Source: an uncultured beta proteobacterium (lineage in GTDB: Bacteria; Pseudomonadota; Gammaproteobacteria; Burkholderiales; Burkholderiaceae_C). From it: 64,000 nucleotides of DNA. The stretch lies in contig CAIKVZ010000052.1 of the NCBI GenBank assembly GCA_903830985.1, positions 1 through 64,000 on the forward strand, read 5' to 3'. Positions 40,925 to 49,749 of the stretch are shown piece by piece. The notes below the pieces were generated by a model that was not told where the DNA came from, searched no databases, and worked only from the letters and a program-made list of their open reading frames with translations. The position numbers and the translations under genes were made by a program. Numbering within the stretch: the stretch's first letter is position 1; each line of letters opens with the position of its first letter.

Positions 40925-43075
40925 TCAGGCTTCATTCCTGACTGGCTCCGGCGCGGCACGCTGCACGGCAACACTGCGCGCGGGCAAAAGGATTTCAAAC
41001 ACCGTGCCGCTGCCGGTACTGGAACAGCCGATCTCGCCTTTGAGCTTTTGCACCAATCCCTGAACGATGCTCAGACCGATGCCGCGATTTTCTCCAGGCT
41101 TGGAACTCTTCACCGGTGTGAACAGTTTGGCCAGCACTTCTGGCGGCACGCCAGGACCATTGTCCTGCACCGACAGAGCGATGAAGTCGCGTCCCTCGCG
41201 CTGCACCCGTCCGGCGTTGGTGATTGCTATGCTGCCGCCCTTGGGCAGCGCCTCCACGGCGTTCTTGATGAGGTTTACCAGAATCTGCTTGAGCGCATCG
41301 ACAGGACCCTCGATCTCGCTGGCCTGCGCCGGCATGCGGGCCACGATCTGCACCGAGGGCGGCAAGAACCGGCTTTCGCGGAACAGTCGCACCAGGTCGT
41401 TCACCACCCGATTGACGTCGGTGCTGATGGCCTGGACCTTGGGCTTGGCGCCGACGAATTCGTTCATGATGTTGCCGACGCGGTCGATCTCTTCATGCAG
41501 GATCGACAACTCACCCGTCACCGCTTCCTGCCGTTGCAGTTTGTCGTCCAGCACACCCAGGTAATTCTTGATGATCGCCAGCGGGTTGTTCACTTCATGC
41601 ACCACACGGCGCGAGTTCAACAGATGCTCTTGCGTGACGCTGGCGACACGCCGGTCGATTTCACCGCGCTCGCGCGACGCAGCCTCCAGGGAACTGGCGG
41701 CCTGCGCGCCAAAGGCTTGCAGGAAACGCTCACGCCGCTTCAGGTCCGCCACCTGCCAGGCCGGCACCCCGGCCACCAGCATGCCCAGACAACGCCCGCC
41801 CGCCACCAGCGGAATACAGGCCAGGCACTCGCATCCGAAGATGCGCAGCAACTGTTCTTCCGCCAGGCTGAGCGGCCCGGACTCCCGACTCAGAAAAACC
41901 ATGCGCCTTTGCAGCGCCGCTTCGGCCATGCCGCCGCCAACAGCCAGGGACACCGCGAAACCGGCCAGACGCTGGCGCTGCTCGCCCACCGAAACGCCCA
42001 CCAGGGACTCGCCGCTGGCATCGAGCAAAAGCACAAAGGTCTCTTCCAGATTGAACAGGATGCGCGCGTTTTGCCGCACCACGTCAAGCATTTGCGCCTC
42101 GCCTTTCTGGCGCGAAAACGACTGACCCATCTCGGCTGCCAGCGTCATGTTGCGCACCTCTTCGGTGAGACGCAGTTGCACCGCGTCAACCGCAGGTGCC
42201 GGCGGCACGTAGGCCGACGGTGGCGCCTTGTCGCTCGCCCCCGACAGGTCGATGCCCAGATAGGCTGCGGCTTTCTTCACCTGGACATCCGCGCCCTGAT
42301 GGATGACCAGCAGGTCTTCGTCGGAAATGGTGCACAGCGAACCCGCGCCCTCGGCCAGCGGCGCATCGCCGTCCTGACTGGCCAACTGGTGCGCCAGATG
42401 AACAATACGGATCAGTGCGTGGGCACTGTCGACGCGGGCCGCGGCTTCATGGTGATAGAGAATCGAGTCCGCCATGAACGAGTCGAAGTTCCAGCGCTCG
42501 ATCAGCCAGGCACCGGCCTCGGCGTGGGAAATCTGCAGCGTCTGCTGCTCGACCGTGCAAAGAAAGTCGCTGTCCTGCGCCAGAAAGTTCACGCCATATT
42601 CAGTCGGCGCAGCTGCCAGCAAGGCGAGACGCCCGACGTCATGCAGCAAACCCGCCAGATAGGCTTCCTCCAACTGCGGGTAATCCATGCGTCGGGCTAT
42701 TTCCCGCGCCAGCACCGCCGTTGTCAGGGCGTGCTTCCAGAAGTTGCGCAGATCATTGGCGCCGGAATGCGGGAAACCGTTGAAGGTCTGAAACACCGAC
42801 TCGCTGATCACCAGGGTCTTGATCATGTCCGAACCGAGCGTGGTCAGCGACTGCAGCAAGCCCACCTTGCCGCTGCCGCGGTGGTAGGCGGCGCTGTTGG
42901 CAACGCTGAGCACCTTGGCGGTCATCCCGGCATCGTTGGCAATCAGTTTGGCCAGCTCCGCCATACCCGACTCATCCGCCTGGCACAACTCCAGCAGCTT
43001 GAGCAATATCTGCGGCATTGCGGGCAAGCGGGCGACCAACAGGCGATTGCGGATATCTTGGGCTGATTGAGACAT
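40925..43075 (-). CDS. HDOD-GAF sensor histidine kinase
   Basis: A 716-residue soluble protein. An HDOD domain occupies residues about 10-210 (LPAMPQILLKLLELC, IANDAGMTAKVLSVANSAAY, AGLLHDVGRLALL with H145-D146). A GAF-like domain follows (about 320-465). The C-terminal kinase has the H-box VVHEVNNPLAIIKNYL (H493) and an ATPase domain with LIKNAVEALPKGG, DNGPGVPPE and NRGIGLSIVQGL. There is no membrane segment, so it senses a cytoplasmic signal. With the downstream receiver-GGDEF-EAL gene it forms a probable cognate pair controlling cyclic di-GMP. HDOD fused to a complete kinase is less common than stand-alone HDOD proteins. Confidence 0.92.
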   Translation of the reverse strand: MSQSAQDIRNRLLVARLPAMPQILLKLLELCQADESGMAELAKLIANDAGMTAKVLSVANSAAYHRGSGKVGLLQSLTTLGSDMIKTLVISESVFQTFNGFPHSGANDLRNFWKHALTTAVLAREIARRMDYPQLEEAYLAGLLHDVGRLALLAAAPTEYGVNFLAQDSDFLCTVEQQTLQISHAEAGAWLIERWNFDSFMADSILYHHEAAARVDSAHALIRIVHLAHQLASQDGDAPLAEGAGSLCTISDEDLLVIHQGADVQVKKAAAYLGIDLSGASDKAPPSAYVPPAPAVDAVQLRLTEEVRNMTLAAEMGQSFSRQKGEAQMLDVVRQNARILFNLEETFVLLLDASGESLVGVSVGEQRQRLAGFAVSLAVGGGMAEAALQRRMVFLSRESGPLSLAEEQLLRIFGCECLACIPLVAGGRCLGMLVAGVPAWQVADLKRRERFLQAFGAQAASSLEAASRERGEIDRRVASVTQEHLLNSRRVVHEVNNPLAIIKNYLGVLDDKLQRQEAVTGELSILHEEIDRVGNIMNEFVGAKPKVQAISTDVNRVVNDLVRLFRESRFLPPSVQIVARMPAQASEIEGPVDALKQILVNLIKNAVEALPKGGSIAITNAGRVQREGRDFIALSVQDNGPGVPPEVLAKLFTPVKSSKPGENRGIGLSIVQGLVQKLKGEIGCSSTGSGTVFEILLPARSVAVQRAAPEPVRNEA

Positions 43076-43262
43076 GTTCCCAGTGGGTATTCTTCGGCCG
43101 GGAAGTCACTGCCCCCACCGAAAAAACGGCGCTACTTATACGATGTATTCAATATACCATTGATCTTTCGCAATGTGGTAATGAATGCCACGGAGCTGTG
43201 GCGTAAAAACGCCGGCGCGGCCGGGCCCAGTCGTGCCCGCCCCGCCCGAACCTCGCGTTACT

Positions 43263-44138
43263 TCAGTGCAGTTCCTGCAATGGCGCGGGACGCCATTTGG
43301 CCAACTTGTTTTCCACCATCGTCATCGCGTATTCGGCGGCCAGCGCCACCACCATGATGATGACGATGGCCGCGTACATGCCGGCCGCGTCGAACGAGCC
43401 CTTGGCCACATTGATGAGCAGGCCGATGCCATAACGCGCACCGACAAATTCGCCCACGATGGCGCCCACAATGGCGAAGCCGAAGCTCACGTGCAGTGAG
43501 GCGAAGATCCAACTCATGGCCGATGGAATGACGACCGAGCGCGTCAGCTGCCAGCCCTTGGCCCCCAGGATCTGGGCATTGGCCAGCAGGTTGCGGTCGG
43601 CCTCCACCACACCCTGGAAGGCGTTGGAGAACACCACGAAAAACACCATGACAAAGGACAACGCCACCTTGGAGGTCAGGCCCAGGCCGAAGATCATGAT
43701 GAAGATCGGCGCCAGCACAACGCGTGGCACGGAGTTAATCACCTTGATGTAGATGGAAAACACATCAGCCAGCATCCGGTTGCGCCCCAGCGCGATGCCC
43801 GCGACGATGCCGGCAATCGACCCCGAAAAAAAGCCCAGCAAGGACTCTTCCATCGTGACCCAGAGGTGGAACCACAGCGGCCCCTCGGAGGTGCCATCCA
43901 CCACCCATTCCACCAGGCGCTCGCCAATGGCCCAGGGGCTGGAGAAGAAGAACGGGTCCATGAGCTTGTAGCGGGTCGCCAACTCCCAGCCCCCCAGAAA
44001 TACGACCAGGATGAAATAGCGCCAGAAGTAGACGGTGGCGTGGCGCCTGCGCGCATTGCGCGCCGCTGCGGCCTCGATTTCCGCGTCGGAAGTGCCGCGC
44101 TGGAACACCGGGGCAGCGGCTAGGGTGGTATCAGTCAT
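43263..44138 (-). CDS. ABC transporter permease, nitrate/sulfonate/taurine type
   Basis: A 291-residue inner-membrane permease (BPD_transp_1) with about six hydrophobic segments. Family features: FSSPWAIGERLVEWV, FFSGSIAGIVAGIALGRNR and the ATPase-contacting region EADRNLLANAQILGAKGWQL (EAA loop), then GAIVGEFVGARYGIGLLI. It is the last gene of the binding protein, ATPase, permease operon, 9 nt after the ATPase stop. The cargo could be sulfonates, thiamine precursors or similar small molecules; no sulfur-metabolism gene is adjacent. Confidence 0.9.
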   Translation of the reverse strand: MTDTTLAAAPVFQRGTSDAEIEAAAARNARRRHATVYFWRYFILVVFLGGWELATRYKLMDPFFFSSPWAIGERLVEWVVDGTSEGPLWFHLWVTMEESLLGFFSGSIAGIVAGIALGRNRMLADVFSIYIKVINSVPRVVLAPIFIMIFGLGLTSKVALSFVMVFFVVFSNAFQGVVEADRNLLANAQILGAKGWQLTRSVVIPSAMSWIFASLHVSFGFAIVGAIVGEFVGARYGIGLLINVAKGSFDAAGMYAAIVIIMVVALAAEYAMTMVENKLAKWRPAPLQELH

Positions 44139-44147
44139 GTCAGGTCC

Positions 44148-44972
44148 TCAGGCCGCCAGGGCCTCTTCACGTGCCGCACCGCGCTGCACCTCGTCGCGCA
44201 AGTCTTCCCAGATGGTGCGCGAAATGTCGATGAAATTCTTCTCGTAGCGGATCTCGCTCACCACCCTGGGGCGTGGGATGTCGATGGTGTACACCGACTT
44301 GACCGTGGCCGGCCCGGAGGTCAGCACATAGACCTTGTCGGCCAGCGCGATCGCCTCTTCCAGATCGTGCGTCACGAACACCACCGACGCCTTGGCCTGC
44401 GACCAGAGACGCAGCAACTCCTCGTGCATGAGCACGCGGGTCTGCACATCCAGCGCAGAAAACGGCTCGTCCATCAGCAGGATTTGCGGCTCGTTGATGA
44501 AGGTCTGGGCCAACGAGACGCGCTTGCGCATGCCGCCCGACAACTGGTGCGGGTACTTGCTCTCGTGCGCCGACAGGTGCACGCGTGCCAGCCACTCACG
44601 CGCCTTGGCATAGGCCTCGTCCTTGGCCACGCCGCGAAACAGTGGGCCCGCGACCACGTTATCGATCACGCTGCGCCAGGGAAACAGGGCGTCGGTCTGA
44701 AAGGCAAAACCAATGCCCGGGTGGATGCCGTCCACCGGCGCACCCATGACCCGCACTTCGCCGGCCGAAGGCTTGGCCAGACCAGTGACCAGGTTCAGCG
44801 TGGTCGACTTGCCGCAACCCGTGGGACCGACGACCGCGACGAATTCGCCACGCGCCACACTCATGTTGAAGTCGCGCAGCGCCGTCATGGACTTGCCGTC
44901 CGGGGTGAGAAAGCGGCGACTGACGTTGATCAGTTCAATCGCCGGACTGTCGTTGTTGTCTGTCATGTTCAT
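44148..44972 (-). CDS. ABC transporter ATPase, nitrate/sulfonate/taurine type
   Basis: A 274-residue SsuB/TauB-type ATPase. Walker A GPTGCGKST, signature LSGGMRKRVSLAQTF, Walker B ILLMDEPFSALD and the switch His in VVFVTHDLEEAIALAD are intact. The C-terminal tail of about 50 residues (SEIRYEKNFIDISRTIWEDL) is typical of this group. ATGs at 44,972 and 44,966 are both possible starts; AGGT precedes the first. It lies 6 nt downstream of the binding protein gene and 9 nt upstream of the permease gene. Confidence 0.9.
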   Translation of the reverse strand: MNMTDNNDSPAIELINVSRRFLTPDGKSMTALRDFNMSVARGEFVAVVGPTGCGKSTTLNLVTGLAKPSAGEVRVMGAPVDGIHPGIGFAFQTDALFPWRSVIDNVVAGPLFRGVAKDEAYAKAREWLARVHLSAHESKYPHQLSGGMRKRVSLAQTFINEPQILLMDEPFSALDVQTRVLMHEELLRLWSQAKASVVFVTHDLEEAIALADKVYVLTSGPATVKSVYTIDIPRPRVVSEIRYEKNFIDISRTIWEDLRDEVQRGAAREEALAA

Positions 44973-44978
44973 TCAGAC

Positions 44979-45989
44979 CTACTTGACGTTCTTCACGAAT
45001 TCAGTGGTGTAGGTCTTGGACAGGTCCACGGTCTTGCCCTTGACGTTCTTGGAGAAGGCCGCGAGCACGGCCAGCACCGTTTCAGGTCCGCCCTGGGGCA
45101 TTACGCCGTCGGCCGTGAACATGCTTTTCCCGTCAGTCAGGGCCTTGATGTAACCCTCCTTGTCGCCCGCGTAAAAGTCCTTGGGCATCTTCTCGGCGAT
45201 TTCGGCCGCGCTGTGGGTATTGATGAATTTCAGCGTTTTGACAAAGGCGTTGGCCAGTTTTTGCACCGTGGGCTTGTTCTTTTCCACCCAGTCGGTGGGC
45301 ATGTACAAGGACGCTGCCGGATAGGCGCCGCCCAGCGCCGCCTTGGTCTTTTCCAGGGTGCGCAGGTCCACCAGGACGCGCGCCTCGCCGGTCTTGAGCA
45401 TGCGCGAAATCGTCGGCTCGGTGGTCATTCCGGCTTGGATCTTGTCCTGCGTCATGGCCGCGATGAAGGTCGTGCCGGCACCCACGGGAATGGTGGAAAA
45501 CTCACCCAGCGGCACGCCGGACTTGACCATCAGGTATTGCGAAAGGAAGTTGGTGGACGAACCCAGCCCGGTCACGCCCAGGCTCTTGCCCCGCAGGTCG
45601 GCCATGGTCTTGATCTCCGGGCGCTTGGTAGACACCAACTCGACCTCGCCCGGCGCCTGGCTGAACTGCACCACGGACTCGACATATTTGCCCTTGGTCT
45701 GCAGGTCCACGCAGTGGTCGTAGAAACCAACCACACCTTGCACCGCGCCAGCGAGCATTTCGTTCTCGGCATCGACGCCGGAGGCTTCATTCAACAGGTC
45801 CACGTCCAGGCCCTCGGCGGTGAAATAGCCCAGACTCTGCGCCAGTTTGGCTGGCAGGTAGATCTGCTTTTCGTAGCCACCCACGATGATGGTCACCTTG
45901 TCCGCGGCGAAGGCTGCGCCCGACAGCAGGACCAGGGTCGCCAGGCCCAGGGCGCGGGACAGACGGGTGAATTTGAAGGTGCTTTTCAT
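44979..45989 (-). CDS. NMT1/SsuA-type periplasmic binding protein
   Basis: A 336-residue substrate-binding protein of the NMT1/THI5-like group. The signal peptide ends at GAAFAAD. Family features: YLPAKLAQSLGYFTAEGLDVDLL, RPEIKTMADLRGKSLGVTGLGSS and KPTVQKLANAFVKTLKFI. The ATG at 45,989 with AGGAA upstream was chosen; the frame is open to 46,079. A terminator hairpin lies only 42 nt upstream of this start, between it and the porin gene. Substrates in this family are varied, so the ligand is not assigned. Confidence 0.9.
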   Translation of the reverse strand: MKSTFKFTRLSRALGLATLVLLSGAAFAADKVTIIVGGYEKQIYLPAKLAQSLGYFTAEGLDVDLLNEASGVDAENEMLAGAVQGVVGFYDHCVDLQTKGKYVESVVQFSQAPGEVELVSTKRPEIKTMADLRGKSLGVTGLGSSTNFLSQYLMVKSGVPLGEFSTIPVGAGTTFIAAMTQDKIQAGMTTEPTISRMLKTGEARVLVDLRTLEKTKAALGGAYPAASLYMPTDWVEKNKPTVQKLANAFVKTLKFINTHSAAEIAEKMPKDFYAGDKEGYIKALTDGKSMFTADGVMPQGGPETVLAVLAAFSKNVKGKTVDLSKTYTTEFVKNVK

Positions 45990-46030
45990 GGTGCTTCCTG
46001 ATGAGATGAGAGTGGCATTGTCGTTCAGCG

Positions 46031-46064
46031 GAAAAAGGAAGCGTGCCGTTTTTTGGCACGCTTC
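46031..46064 (-). terminator. Rho-independent terminator downstream of the porin gene
   Basis: On the minus strand a perfect 10-bp stem (GAAGCGTGCC with GGCACGCTTC; 46,055-46,064 and 46,038-46,047) encloses a 7-nt loop and is followed by five T residues (46,036-46,032). It ends porin transcription before the ABC operon. Confidence 0.85.
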
Positions 46065-46110
46065 AATACCCGCTAACACGGGCCCTCGGAGAAACTGTTA
46101 AGCGATGCGC

Positions 46111-47445
46111 TCAGAACTTGTAGCGCATTCCTGTAGCCAACTCGTTTTGCGATTTGAACCCGTTGGCCTGGGCAGCCAGGTAGCCGCCGGTGGTTTCCAG
46201 ATGGTCAAAAGCCACGTAGAACTCGGTCACCTTGTCCAGATGGTAGAAGGCCGAACCGTAGAAGGTATTGCGGTCGCCCGACACCGTGGCCTTGATGCCG
46301 CTGGTGTCGCTGAAGGCGTTCTGCACATAGCCGGAGCCGTTCACGCCGGCGTTCTTCGCCTTCATCACTTGGTAGCCCAGTTCGTAGTCGAAGTCCCCGG
46401 CCGGAGTCAGCTTGGTGGAGATGGTCCAGGCGTTGTCCGTGCGATCGCCCTTGCCCGCAGCCTGCTGCGCCGTGTAGTGGAAGTAGCCGGCATTCAGGCG
46501 CACCAGGGGGCCGATCTGCACATTACCGCCCATCGATACCGTCTTGTGGCTCAAGTTGGCGATATTCGCGTCGGTGGCGAAGCCAGCGACCGTGTAGCTA
46601 TTGCCGTTGTAGGCCAGGGAACCGGTCTTGGTCGAGCCCGTGCCGAAGCTGCCCACCACAGTGCCAAAGGAATACATGGCGCCGCCCACCAGTCCGTTGT
46701 CAAACACCTTTTTCCAGACGATGCCGTTGTTCACGCGCGTGCCATTGGCGCTGCCCGCGTAGTACACCATCTGCTTGAAGTTGTTGGTGTTGGAATAGCC
46801 GCCTTCTTCGGTCGACGCTTTGGCGCTGCCATAGGGGTCGGCATACAGGGCCGAGGCCGCCGGGTCGCGAGCCAAAGCATTTTGCCGACCGAAGCTCAGC
46901 TTGCCCAGGGCCTTGCTTTCGATACCCACCCAGGCATCGCGGTTGAAGATCGTGCCGGGGGTGTCCATGTTGCCGGTCTCTGATTCAAATTCGCTTTCCA
47001 GCCGGAAGATCGCCTTGATGGCGTCCTCGCCCGCGCCTGTGGCGTGTGAACCGGTCAGGCCCCAGCGGTTGCCGCTGAACCAGGCCACGGGAGGAACGGT
47101 CACCGCGTGACCGGCCGCGTCGGCGTTGTTCTTGTGCACCAGGGTGACGTCGATCAAACCGTACAAGGTGGCGCTGCTGGCACCGTTGGAGACCGTCAAA
47201 CCGTTGCTGCTGGCGCTCTTCGCTGCGGGCGCTGCGGCGGCCACGCTGCTTTGCTTGGCGCGTTCCGCCGCTGCCAGGGCCTGCTCCAGCGCCGCCTGGG
47301 CCTGGGCTGCTGCCGCCTGGGCTTGAGCCGCAGCCGCCTGAGCCTGGGCCAGTGCCTGTTGCAACTGATCCGTATTCTGTGCCTGCGCCGTGACGGACGC
47401 GAGGCCCAGGGCGGCACTCATGATGATGAGGCTTTTTGCTTTCAT
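46111..47445 (-). CDS. Porin with coiled-coil N-terminal extension
   Basis: A 444-residue Burkholderiales-type general porin. The signal peptide ends at VTAQAQ (about residue 22). Residues about 25-70 are an uninterrupted Ala/Gln/Glu helix with the repeated AQAQAAAA unit, predicted coiled coil, followed by an Ala/Ser linker. The barrel starts at SATLYGLIDVTLVHKN (about residue 90) with the usual GNRWGLTGS, LGKLSFGRQ and terminal NELATGMRYKF ending in Phe. Most porins of this family start the barrel right after the signal peptide, so the helical stalk is unusual. It is divergent from the TctDE-like genes and has its own terminator. Confidence 0.9.
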   Translation of the reverse strand: MKAKSLIIMSAALGLASVTAQAQNTDQLQQALAQAQAAAAQAQAAAAQAQAALEQALAAAERAKQSSVAAAAPAAKSASSNGLTVSNGASSATLYGLIDVTLVHKNNADAAGHAVTVPPVAWFSGNRWGLTGSHATGAGEDAIKAIFRLESEFESETGNMDTPGTIFNRDAWVGIESKALGKLSFGRQNALARDPAASALYADPYGSAKASTEEGGYSNTNNFKQMVYYAGSANGTRVNNGIVWKKVFDNGLVGGAMYSFGTVVGSFGTGSTKTGSLAYNGNSYTVAGFATDANIANLSHKTVSMGGNVQIGPLVRLNAGYFHYTAQQAAGKGDRTDNAWTISTKLTPAGDFDYELGYQVMKAKNAGVNGSGYVQNAFSDTSGIKATVSGDRNTFYGSAFYHLDKVTEFYVAFDHLETTGGYLAAQANGFKSQNELATGMRYKF

Positions 47446-47574
47446 TTGGGAAGTCTCCGATAAGGATTTTGGGGAAGGTCACGCCAAGCTGTCGAACATC
47501 GCCGTGGTGCGCAGCTTTGCTGCGCTGCTTCACTGCCTTGTCCGTCAACCCGAGGGCAATGTAGATGGGGCGCG

Positions 47575-47594
47575 CTTTCAGTCCGCTTTCAGTC
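47575..47594. promoter_or_regulatory. Direct repeat, candidate response-regulator site
   Basis: CTTTCAGTC occurs at 47,575-47,583 and again at 47,586-47,594, an 11-bp period, i.e. one helical turn. Tandem half-sites with this spacing are typical of OmpR-family regulators. The site lies between the porin (start 47,445) and the response regulator (start 47,681), so it could serve both promoters. Confidence 0.45.
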
Positions 47595-47680
47595 TTCCGG
47601 ACCTAGGGAAAGTACCGAGATGCAGGCTCGAGACTATGATCCGCCATGATTTTCCGGACCCGCCGCAGCGCCCTTACACC

Positions 47681-48358
47681 ATGCGAATCCTGGTAGTCGA
47701 AGACAACGCCGAACTGGCCCACTGGCTGGTGCGAACCTTGCGCCGTGAGCAGTACACCGTGGACTGCATCGCCAACGGTGCGGACGCGGACTTTGCACTG
47801 CGCTCGGAAAAATACGACCTGGTGATTCTCGATCTGGCCCTGCCAAAAATGGACGGCAAGGACGTGTTGCGGCGTCTGCGTGCGCGCCAGGATTCGACAC
47901 CGGTGCTGGTGCTCACAGCCAACAACAGCATGCAAAGCCGCGTCAGTGAACTTGACGAAGGCGCTGACGATTACATGGCCAAGCCGTTCGAGATTGAAGA
48001 ACTGGAAGCGCGCATCCGGGTGCTGTTGCGCCGCTCCAGCGGTCAAGCCAATCCGGTGCTGAGCTGCGGCGACCTGAGCTACAACACGAACAGCCGTGAA
48101 TTTCAGGTCGCCGGCCAGAGTCTGGCGCTCACGCCGCGCGAGCGCGCCGTGCTCGAGCTGCTGGTGCGCCGCTGCGGCAACACGGTCACCAAACAATCGC
48201 TGGCGCAAAGTCTGTTTTCTCTGGACGAAGCGGTGTCGGTCGACGCCATCGAGATCTACGTGCACCGGTTGCGCAAGAAGCTCGAAGCCTCCAGCGCCAA
48301 GATCATGACGCTGCGCGGCCTGGGCTACCTGCTGCGCCAGGCGGAACGTGCGCAGTAG
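47681..48358 (+). CDS. tctD: OmpR-family response regulator, TctD-like
   Basis: A 225-residue regulator. The receiver domain (MRILVVEDNAEL) has phospho-acceptor D51 in LVILDLALPKMDGKDV and K101. A winged-helix DNA-binding domain follows (LTPRERAVLELLVRR, VDAIEIYVHRLRKKLE, LRGLGYLLR). The start at 47,681 was preferred to the upstream ATG at 47,636, because the receiver begins immediately. The kinase gene overlaps its end by 11 nt. TctD-type regulators control tricarboxylate uptake and porin genes; the symbol rests on this resemblance and on the divergent porin. Confidence 0.85.
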   Translation: MRILVVEDNAELAHWLVRTLRREQYTVDCIANGADADFALRSEKYDLVILDLALPKMDGKDVLRRLRARQDSTPVLVLTANNSMQSRVSELDEGADDYMAKPFEIEELEARIRVLLRRSSGQANPVLSCGDLSYNTNSREFQVAGQSLALTPRERAVLELLVRRCGNTVTKQSLAQSLFSLDEAVSVDAIEIYVHRLRKKLEASSAKIMTLRGLGYLLRQAERAQ

Positions 48359-49733
48359 TAGCAGCCTGCGCCGGCAGTTGCTGGCCTGGGTGCTGGTGCC
48401 GCTGGCCAGCGCCGTTGCCGTCGATGCCTGGCTGACCTACCAGAGCTCACGTGAAACAGCTTCGGTCGTGCAGGACCGGTTGCTGTTGGGCTCGGCGCGC
48501 ATGATCGCCCAGCAGATCAGCTTCGAAGACGGCAGCTTCCAACACCAGATACCGCCCGCCGCGCTGGAGTTGTTCCAGTCGCAAGAGGGTGACCGGATCT
48601 TCTACCGCGTGACCACGGGCAACGGCGTACTCCTGGCCGGCTATACCGAACTGCCGGTACCCAAGCTCGATCCCGCCGCCGATTCGCCCTACTACTTCGG
48701 CGCCAACATGCGTGGCGAAGCCGTACGTGCGGTGGCATTTTTTCAACCGGTGATCGGCAACCCGTCAAGCCTTCCGGTGGTCGTGGAAGTCGCACAAACC
48801 ACGCATGCGCACGAGCAATTGACCCACAAGCTGTGGCTGCAGGCGGTGCTGCAGCAACTGCTGATCCTGGCCCTGGCCACGATCTTCATCCTGTATGGCC
48901 TGCGGCGTGGCCTGCAGCCCCTGATACGGCTGCGCAACGACGTGCGCTCGCGCAAGGAAGGCTCACTGCAGCGCCTGGACACGCACAAGATTCCCACCGA
49001 ACTGGCGCCGCTGGTGGAGAGCTTCAACGACTACCTGCAAAGGCTGGAAAACTACACCGATCTGCGCAGTCGTTTCATCCAGAACGCCGCCCATCAACTG
49101 CGCACGCCACTGGCGGTATTGCATACCCAGGTGAGTGACGCGCAGCGTGCCGACGACAAGGCGGGCGCCGACCTGGCACTGACGGCCGCGCGGCGAACGC
49201 TGCAACAGACCACGCGCCTGGTGCACCAGTTCCTGCTGCTTTCATCCGCCGAAGCCTATGTGGCCACAAGGACCGCAACCTCGACCGAGGAATGCTGCGC
49301 CCTGGTGCAAACCGTGCTGGAGGATCTGGCGCCGCAAGCGCACCACAAATCCATGGACCTGGGTTTTGAGCGCAGCGGCAGCGACACCGAGGTTTTCGCC
49401 GACCCCGTGGCGTTTCAGGAAATCGTGGTGAATCTGGTCGACAACGCGCTTCGCTACACCCCGGCGTTCGGTGTGGTCACAGTGCGCATTCAGTCGGCGC
49501 CGGGCCGCGTGCAGATGCAGGTGGAGGACAGCGGGCCGGGTGTGGAGCCGGCCGACCGCGAAAGAATCTTTGAACGCTTTTTCCGCCTGGGCGGCAACGA
49601 CGCCACCGGCAGCGGCCTGGGGCTGGCCATCGTCAAGGAACTGGCCAACCAATGCGGGGCTCGCATCTACCTCACCTCACCGGCCAAGGGCGCAAGCGGG
49701 TTGGTGGTGACGGTCGAGTTCTTTGCTGAATGA
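48348..49733 (+). CDS. tctE: Sensor histidine kinase, TctE-like
   Basis: A 461-residue membrane kinase with GTG start, overlapping the regulator's stop. Two membrane helices (about residues 10-28 and 165-184) flank a periplasmic sensor domain of about 135 residues containing FYRVTTGNGVLLAGYTELP, the 2CSK-type sensor of TctE proteins. The H-box is NAAHQLRTPLAVLHTQ (H249). The ATPase domain has NLVDNALRYTP, EDSGPGVEP and GSGLGLAIVKELA. TctE homologues respond to carboxylates such as citrate. The likely target is the divergent porin. It ends 16 nt from the convergent binding-protein gene. Confidence 0.87.
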   Translation: MRSSSSLRRQLLAWVLVPLASAVAVDAWLTYQSSRETASVVQDRLLLGSARMIAQQISFEDGSFQHQIPPAALELFQSQEGDRIFYRVTTGNGVLLAGYTELPVPKLDPAADSPYYFGANMRGEAVRAVAFFQPVIGNPSSLPVVVEVAQTTHAHEQLTHKLWLQAVLQQLLILALATIFILYGLRRGLQPLIRLRNDVRSRKEGSLQRLDTHKIPTELAPLVESFNDYLQRLENYTDLRSRFIQNAAHQLRTPLAVLHTQVSDAQRADDKAGADLALTAARRTLQQTTRLVHQFLLLSSAEAYVATRTATSTEECCALVQTVLEDLAPQAHHKSMDLGFERSGSDTEVFADPVAFQEIVVNLVDNALRYTPAFGVVTVRIQSAPGRVQMQVEDSGPGVEPADRERIFERFFRLGGNDATGSGLGLAIVKELANQCGARIYLTSPAKGASGLVVTVEFFAE

Positions 49734-49749
49734 GTTGGACGGCCTTGGC

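Noticed and set aside
39533-43066. 1177-codon open frame on the plus strand opposite the kinase and GGDEF-EAL genes
   Set aside because: It is antisense to two well-supported genes, its translation is rich in His, Gln, Arg and low-complexity, and it has no recognisable domain. Long antisense frames are expected from third-position GC bias.
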